Positions 1 to 2,608 of a stretch of DNA of 5,596 nucleotides are shown one piece after another; within the stretch, counting starts at the first letter, position 1, and each line of letters starts with the position of its first letter. The notes under the pieces are model-generated. The model was not told the origin of the DNA, did not search any database, and saw only the letters and a program-made list of their open reading frames with translations. Source of the stretch: Candidatus Bathyarchaeum sp. Lineage in GTDB: Archaea > Thermoproteota > Bathyarchaeia > Bathyarchaeales > Bathyarchaeaceae. Position numbers and translations under genes: made by a program. The DNA is taken from the NCBI GenBank assembly GCA_003096235.1, contig PIXT01000124.1, forward strand, positions 1-5,596. Reading direction: 5' to 3'.

Positions 1-201
1 CCAAACATGATTAGGGCTGCAGCAAAAAACTTTGAGAACGTGGTTGTGATTGTTAACCCAAAAAGGTACAGTCAAGTTCTAGAAGAGTACAAAAACAATG
101 GTGATGTAAGTGTTGAAACCAGAACGGTTTTGGCGGTTGAAGCATTCAAAGAAACCTCACGATACGATAGCGCAATCTACGGGTTTTTAGAAAAAACATG
201 A
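1..201 (+). CDS. purH: Stand-alone IMP cyclohydrolase domain of PurH, C-terminal part (5' end outside window)
   Basis: IMP cyclohydrolase closes the ring of FAICAR to give IMP, the last step of de novo purine synthesis in the cytosol. The frame is open from base 1 (codons Pro-Asn, then Met at 7) to TGA at 199-201, so the ATG at 7 is internal and not a start. The visible 66 residues match the end of the PurH cyclohydrolase (MGS-like) domain: the RAAAKN motif, whose Lys is an active-site residue in the family, then a VxVNPxxY strand, the SVETR segment and the AFKETSRYDSAI helix. In bifunctional PurH the AICAR formyltransferase domain follows with about 300 more residues. Here the protein stops eight residues after SRYD, so it is a single-domain enzyme, as known from some archaea such as Archaeoglobus. 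The formylation step must be encoded elsewhere, perhaps by a PurP-type enzyme. Family assignment is firm; the single-domain reading depends on this stop being genuine. Confidence 0.88.
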   Translation, partial: PNMIRAAAKNFENVVVIVNPKRYSQVLEEYKNNGDVSVETRTVLAVEAFKETSRYDSAIYGFLEKT

Positions 202-212
202 CGTTTGGCACG

Positions 213-220
213 TTTTATAT
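213..220 (+). promoter_or_regulatory. TATA-like box ahead of the beta-CASP nuclease gene
   Basis: TTTTATAT lies in the 57-base gap after purH. In archaea transcription starts about 25 bases downstream of such a box, here near 241-245, which would leave a leader of some 14-18 bases before the ATG at 259. The only Shine-Dalgarno-like match is a weak AGGT at 247-250, eight bases before the ATG. No clear BRE is visible upstream. The gene may therefore have its own promoter even if it is also read from purH. Confidence 0.35.
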
Positions 221-258
221 TGGGCTCATGAGAAATAACTTGTTGTAGGTTCCAGCTT

Positions 259-1818
259 ATGATCAAACTCACGTGCTATGGGGGCGTAGATGACATTGGA
301 GGAAACAAAATCCTCGTCAAACTAGATAAAGGCTCAATCTTTTTTGATTTTGGTTTGTCATACAGTAAAGAAAGCCTGTTTTTCGAAGAGTTCCTGCAGC
401 CACGGTCAGGATGCAAAATACACGATTTGCTAAAACTGGACTTGCTGCCACACATAAACGGAGTCTACAGGCAAGATGCTCTCTGCCCCACAGACTTTGA
501 AAACTACAACATTAGAGCAAAAAAGTTCTGGAAAGTAGATGTACAAAGTTTTGACGAAGCAGCAAAAACGGGTTCTTGGCGTCCTGATGCACTGTTTATT
601 TCACATGCACATCTGGACCATTGCGGATACGCCCCGTATCTAGGTGAGTTCCCGTTTCTGTGCTCTGAAATGACCCAGAAACTGATGGATGCAGTTGCTG
701 AGATTGGAAACTTGCAAGGTTTAGATAAACAACTGACGGCTACAAAGGACCGTGAAATGGCGCAATTAAAGACAGGCTTTTTTCCGGGCGAACCAAAAGT
801 TGGGTACTCAAAAGAAGAAATAAACCGACGTTTCTGCAATCTGGAACACAAAAAAGCCCAGACAATCGATAACGGGTTAACTGTTACTGGCTTTAATGTA
901 GACCACTCGATACCGGGGTCCATGGCTTGTCTTGTAGAAACTAAAGGGGCTCAGGTGCTTTATACGGGAGACATTCGGTTTCATGGAAGGTCAGGCTATA
1001 ATCTGGGAGACGAACTAGACGGGCTTGAGCCTGATGTAATGATTTGTGAAGGAACCCGTATTGACAAAAAAGAGCCAGACAACGAAAAAAAGGTGGAAAC
1101 AGACCTAACCGACATATTTTCAGACTGCAAAGGCTTGGCGATGGTCGGATTTACGTGGAAAGACATAGACAGGTATGAAACAGTTCGTGATGCAGCACTA
1201 AAGAGTGGAAGGATTCCAGTTTTTGATCCACGACTAGCCTACTTGCTGGCTAGAATTGGCAGAAGCGCATATGATGAAGGCGCCAAAGTATTTCTTGAAC
1301 GGTGTGGATCAATGCTTTATTCGCCTGGAGACTACAGCAACTCTAAGCACAAAGTTGGGGATATGGCTTTTTCGGAGTGGAGCAGCAAACGAGGCAACAT
1401 AAATGTGGACACGAAGCATCTGGAGAATGGGATATCTGCCCTTGAGCTTAGTGAGAATCCGTCCAGTTACGTTTTGCATCTGGACTATTTCAGGTTCAAA
1501 AACATCCTAGACTTTGAGCTCCCAGAGGGTTCCATTTTTGTGAGGGCACAATGTGAACCATTCAATCCTAAGATGGAGCTTTCTCAAAAACGGCTGTTAC
1601 GTTGGCTAAAGCACTTTGACATCAACGCTGATAACGATTGGAAGCCACATCAGATTCACGCTAGCGGTCATGCTTCGGGTCCAGAAATACAGGAAATGAT
1701 AGATAAAATCAAGCCAAAACTTCTAGTTCCTGTTCACACAAAACACCCTGAATTGTTTAGTAACGTTGCGGGTAAGGTTCATAGACCAAAAAAGGGTGCC
1801 GAAGTGTGTGTACAATAA
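259..1818 (+). CDS. RNase J-like beta-CASP metallo-beta-lactamase-fold nuclease
   Basis: Likely a zinc-dependent cytosolic ribonuclease of the RNase J / beta-CASP group, which trims or cuts RNA; the exact substrate cannot be read from sequence. Motifs over 519 residues: opening strand with GGVDDIGG (8-15); FDFGL with Asp30 (motif 1); SHAHLDH with His116, His118, Asp120 and His121 (motif 2); VDHS with His216 (motif 3); YTGD with Asp238 (motif 4); CEGT with Glu264 (beta-CASP motif A); ASGHASG with His471 (motif B); PVHTKH with His493 (motif C). All expected metal ligands are present, so an active enzyme is likely. The SGHAS...KPKLLVPVH ending is characteristic of RNase J. Motif 2 lies about 40 residues later than in Bacillus RNase J1 (His74), because of an extra FLQPRSG...LLPHINGVYR segment at about 38-105. 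That makes it a divergent subgroup rather than textbook RNase J. No C-terminal dimerisation domain or KH domain is seen. The superoxide reductase gene follows after 36 bases. Confidence 0.85.
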   Translation: MIKLTCYGGVDDIGGNKILVKLDKGSIFFDFGLSYSKESLFFEEFLQPRSGCKIHDLLKLDLLPHINGVYRQDALCPTDFENYNIRAKKFWKVDVQSFDEAAKTGSWRPDALFISHAHLDHCGYAPYLGEFPFLCSEMTQKLMDAVAEIGNLQGLDKQLTATKDREMAQLKTGFFPGEPKVGYSKEEINRRFCNLEHKKAQTIDNGLTVTGFNVDHSIPGSMACLVETKGAQVLYTGDIRFHGRSGYNLGDELDGLEPDVMICEGTRIDKKEPDNEKKVETDLTDIFSDCKGLAMVGFTWKDIDRYETVRDAALKSGRIPVFDPRLAYLLARIGRSAYDEGAKVFLERCGSMLYSPGDYSNSKHKVGDMAFSEWSSKRGNINVDTKHLENGISALELSENPSSYVLHLDYFRFKNILDFELPEGSIFVRAQCEPFNPKMELSQKRLLRWLKHFDINADNDWKPHQIHASGHASGPEIQEMIDKIKPKLLVPVHTKHPELFSNVAGKVHRPKKGAEVCVQ

Positions 1819-1819
1819 T

Positions 1820-1827
1820 GTTTTTTA
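1820..1827 (+). terminator. T run just after the nuclease stop codon
   Basis: Six T residues (1821-1826) start three bases after the TAA stop. Archaeal termination often needs only an oligo-T stretch, so this may end or attenuate the nuclease transcript before the superoxide reductase gene. No hairpin precedes it. The short gap argues equally for read-through. Confidence 0.3.
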
Positions 1828-1850
1828 GAGCCCGAAAAGCAATTTATTTG

Positions 1851-1866
1851 GGAGATGAAAGTTTTG
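1851..1866 (+). promoter_or_regulatory. Ribosome binding site overlapping the annotated ATG; alternative TTG start
   Basis: GGAGATGA at 1851-1858 matches seven of eight bases of GGAGGTGA. If it pairs with 16S rRNA, the ATG at 1855 lies inside it and the usable start is TTG at 1864-1866, five bases downstream. The three N-terminal residues lost (Met-Lys-Val) lie outside the conserved domain, so function does not decide between them. An A/T-rich stretch at 1841-1849 resembles a TATA box but would place the transcript start downstream of both codons, so it probably is not the promoter. Confidence 0.4.
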
Positions 1867-2238
1867 AGTGAAGAGTTTTCTGTAACTAAACTGAATAAAC
1901 CAGATTGGAACAATCTTACGGTAATGGCAAAAAAGCATACGCCCATTATCGAGGCGCCAGATACAGTTAAAGCCAATGAGCCGTTTGCCGTGAAAATCAA
2001 GGTTGGCGGACTCGACGGAGTTGAGCACCCCAACACTTTGAGTCATTGGATAAACTGGGTTGCACTTTACGCTGGAGAGCGATTGATTTCCAGAATACAG
2101 TTTGGCTCTGAACTATCAGACGGCTACGTTGTAACCATTAATGTAACATTAGGTGAATCAGCTACTCTGAGGGCACAGGAATTCTGTAATCTACACGGAG
2201 TCTGGGAAGGAAAAACAAAAAAAGTCAATGTCAAGTGA
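1855..2238 (+). CDS. Superoxide reductase, one-domain neelaredoxin (class II) type
   Basis: Reduces superoxide to hydrogen peroxide at a mononuclear iron centre in the cytosol, a typical defence of anaerobes; the electron donor is usually rubredoxin, not encoded here. The 127-residue product has all five iron ligands of the family: His28 in KKHTP, His58 in EHPN, His64 in SHWI, and Cys111 and His114 in FCNLHGVW. The N-terminal four-Cys desulforedoxin domain is absent, so it is not class I. The family motif is EKHxP. The catalytic Lys is kept (Lys27), but the Glu that binds iron as sixth ligand in the oxidised form is Lys26 here. Start choice is uncertain: GGAGATGA (1851-1858), a near match to the archaeal Shine-Dalgarno GGAGGTGA, overlaps the ATG at 1855 and sits five bases before an in-frame TTG at 1864, which would give 124 residues. 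The nuclease gene ends 36 bases upstream, so the two may share a transcript. Confidence 0.88.
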   Translation: MKVLSEEFSVTKLNKPDWNNLTVMAKKHTPIIEAPDTVKANEPFAVKIKVGGLDGVEHPNTLSHWINWVALYAGERLISRIQFGSELSDGYVVTINVTLGESATLRAQEFCNLHGVWEGKTKKVNVK

Positions 2239-2261
2239 AAAACAATAAATTAAGACACTAA

Positions 2262-2304
2262 GGAGGCTAAACCTCCAAAACCCTAGAGTCTAAATCTATT
2301 TTTT
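2262..2304 (+). terminator. Hairpin and T run downstream of superoxide reductase
   Basis: GGAGG (2262-2266) and CCTCC (2272-2276) form a five-pair stem with a five-base loop, 24 bases after the stop. CCAAAA (2275-2280) can alternatively pair with TTTTGG (2301-2306). Six T residues at 2299-2304 follow, giving a plausible archaeal terminator for the + strand transcript. A second GGAGGTT at 2311-2317 could compete for AACCTCC (2270-2276). Confidence 0.4.
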
Positions 2305-2313
2305 GGGTGTGGA

Positions 2314-2384
2314 GGTTAAGATTTAACCATCCCCCCTTGACGGGATGACGGGACTGGCGAAACGGTTATCGTCCGTGTGGATGG
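2314..2384. repeat. Cluster of inverted repeats, possible structured RNA
   Basis: GGTTAA (2314-2319) and TTAACC (2323-2328) are perfect inverted repeats around three bases. CATCCC (2328-2333) matches GGGATG (2342-2347). CCATCC (2327-2332) also matches GGATGG (2379-2384), enclosing a bulged stem of ACGGGAC (2348-2354) with GTCCGT (2371-2376). These pairings partly exclude each other. No tRNA, box C/D, SRP or RNase P signature was recognised, so an RNA gene is only a possibility. Confidence 0.3.
2338..2353. repeat. Tandem direct repeat TGACGGGA x2
   Basis: The eight bases TGACGGGA occur twice with no spacer (2338-2345 and 2346-2353), inside the inverted-repeat cluster. They could be an operator-like direct repeat or chance duplication. 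Confidence 0.6.
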
Positions 2385-2500
2385 ATCAGTTACAGTTTAT
2401 TATATACATACACGGTTTAGGCACTATACCTATCCTTATTTCTATATTCCAGAAAGGAAGGCATCATATAGAATACAAAAAAAGAGCATACATGTACTAA
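2345..2500 (+). CDS. Possible 51-residue membrane peptide (doubtful)
   Basis: An ATG at 2345 opens a 51-codon frame ending with TAA at 2498-2500. The product has a short polar and basic start (MTGLAKRLSS), then a hydrophobic stretch at about 16-35 (QFIIYIHG, then LGTIPILISIF), then a basic tail with QKGRHH and YKKR. This looks like a single-span small membrane protein with its basic end inside. Against it: no Shine-Dalgarno sequence precedes the ATG, the start lies inside an inverted-repeat stem, the frame is short enough to arise by chance, and I recognise no family. A competing frame on the same strand (ATG at 2377, to 2652) runs into the 3' end of the convergent gene and looks less protein-like. 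I make no functional claim. Confidence 0.2.
   Translation: MTGLAKRLSSVWMDQLQFIIYIHGLGTIPILISIFQKGRHHIEYKKRAYMY
2396..2406 (+). promoter_or_regulatory. TATA-like sequence in the convergent gap
   Basis: TTTATTATATA resembles an archaeal TATA box and would predict a start near 2425-2432 on the + strand. The only things downstream are non-coding sequence and the antisense of the large gene's 3' end. In this A/T-rich stretch it may be chance; if active it would make an antisense or small RNA. Confidence 0.2.
2477..2483 (-). terminator. Second T run (T7) for the large - strand gene
   Basis: Seven A residues on the + strand give T7 on the - strand, about 125 bases past the TAG of the beta-helix gene. 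It may serve as a backup to the nearer T6 at 2537-2542. Confidence 0.3.
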
Positions 2501-2590
2501 AACGTGTATACACCACAAAGAACAAACGTATTAAAGAAAAAACTGGACAAGCAAAAATGATCAGGACAAATGTGCAGAATATTACATGTA
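2489..2590. repeat. Three perfect palindromes: TACATGTA twice and GTGTATACAC
   Basis: TACATGTA occurs at 2489-2496 and 2583-2590, and the 10-base palindrome GTGTATACAC at 2504-2513. Uninterrupted palindromes of this size make poor hairpins and look more like binding sites for a dimeric protein. The region is A/T-rich, which raises the odds of chance palindromes. Confidence 0.45.
2537..2542 (-). terminator. T run (T6) downstream of the large - strand gene
   Basis: The A6 run on the + strand is T6 on the - strand, about 67 bases after the TAG stop of the beta-helix gene. It fits simple oligo-T termination in archaea. No stem precedes it. Confidence 0.35.
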
Positions 2591-2608
2591 TAAAACAGTT
2601 TTTAACGG

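Larger units (their letters stand above)
2239..2608. other. 370-base gap between convergent genes
   Basis: No recognisable RNA gene or long conserved gene was found. The left part (2262-2390) is richer in GC and packed with short inverted repeats plus an 8-base tandem repeat. The right part (2391-2608) is A/T-rich with a TATA-like stretch at 2396-2406, palindromes at 2489, 2504 and 2583, and A runs at 2477-2483 and 2537-2542 that are T runs on the - strand. It must hold the 3' ends of two converging transcripts. A 51-codon frame at 2345-2500 is the only coding candidate I consider worth listing. Confidence 0.7.

Noticed and set aside
504..923. 139-codon frame on the - strand inside the nuclease gene
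   Set aside because: It is the antisense shadow of a gene with all beta-CASP motifs; its product has no recognisable domain.
1841..1849. AATTTATTT as a TATA box for the superoxide reductase gene
   Set aside because: A start site about 25 bases downstream would fall after both candidate start codons.
1779..2046. Two - strand frames across the nuclease-superoxide reductase junction
   Set aside because: Both are antisense to conserved superoxide reductase sequence, and neither product looks like a protein family.
2270..2390. tRNA, SRP RNA, RNase P RNA or box C/D RNA in the gap
   Set aside because: No T-loop consensus, no acceptor pairing with CCA, no paired C and D boxes, and none of the conserved SRP or RNase P motifs were found on either strand.
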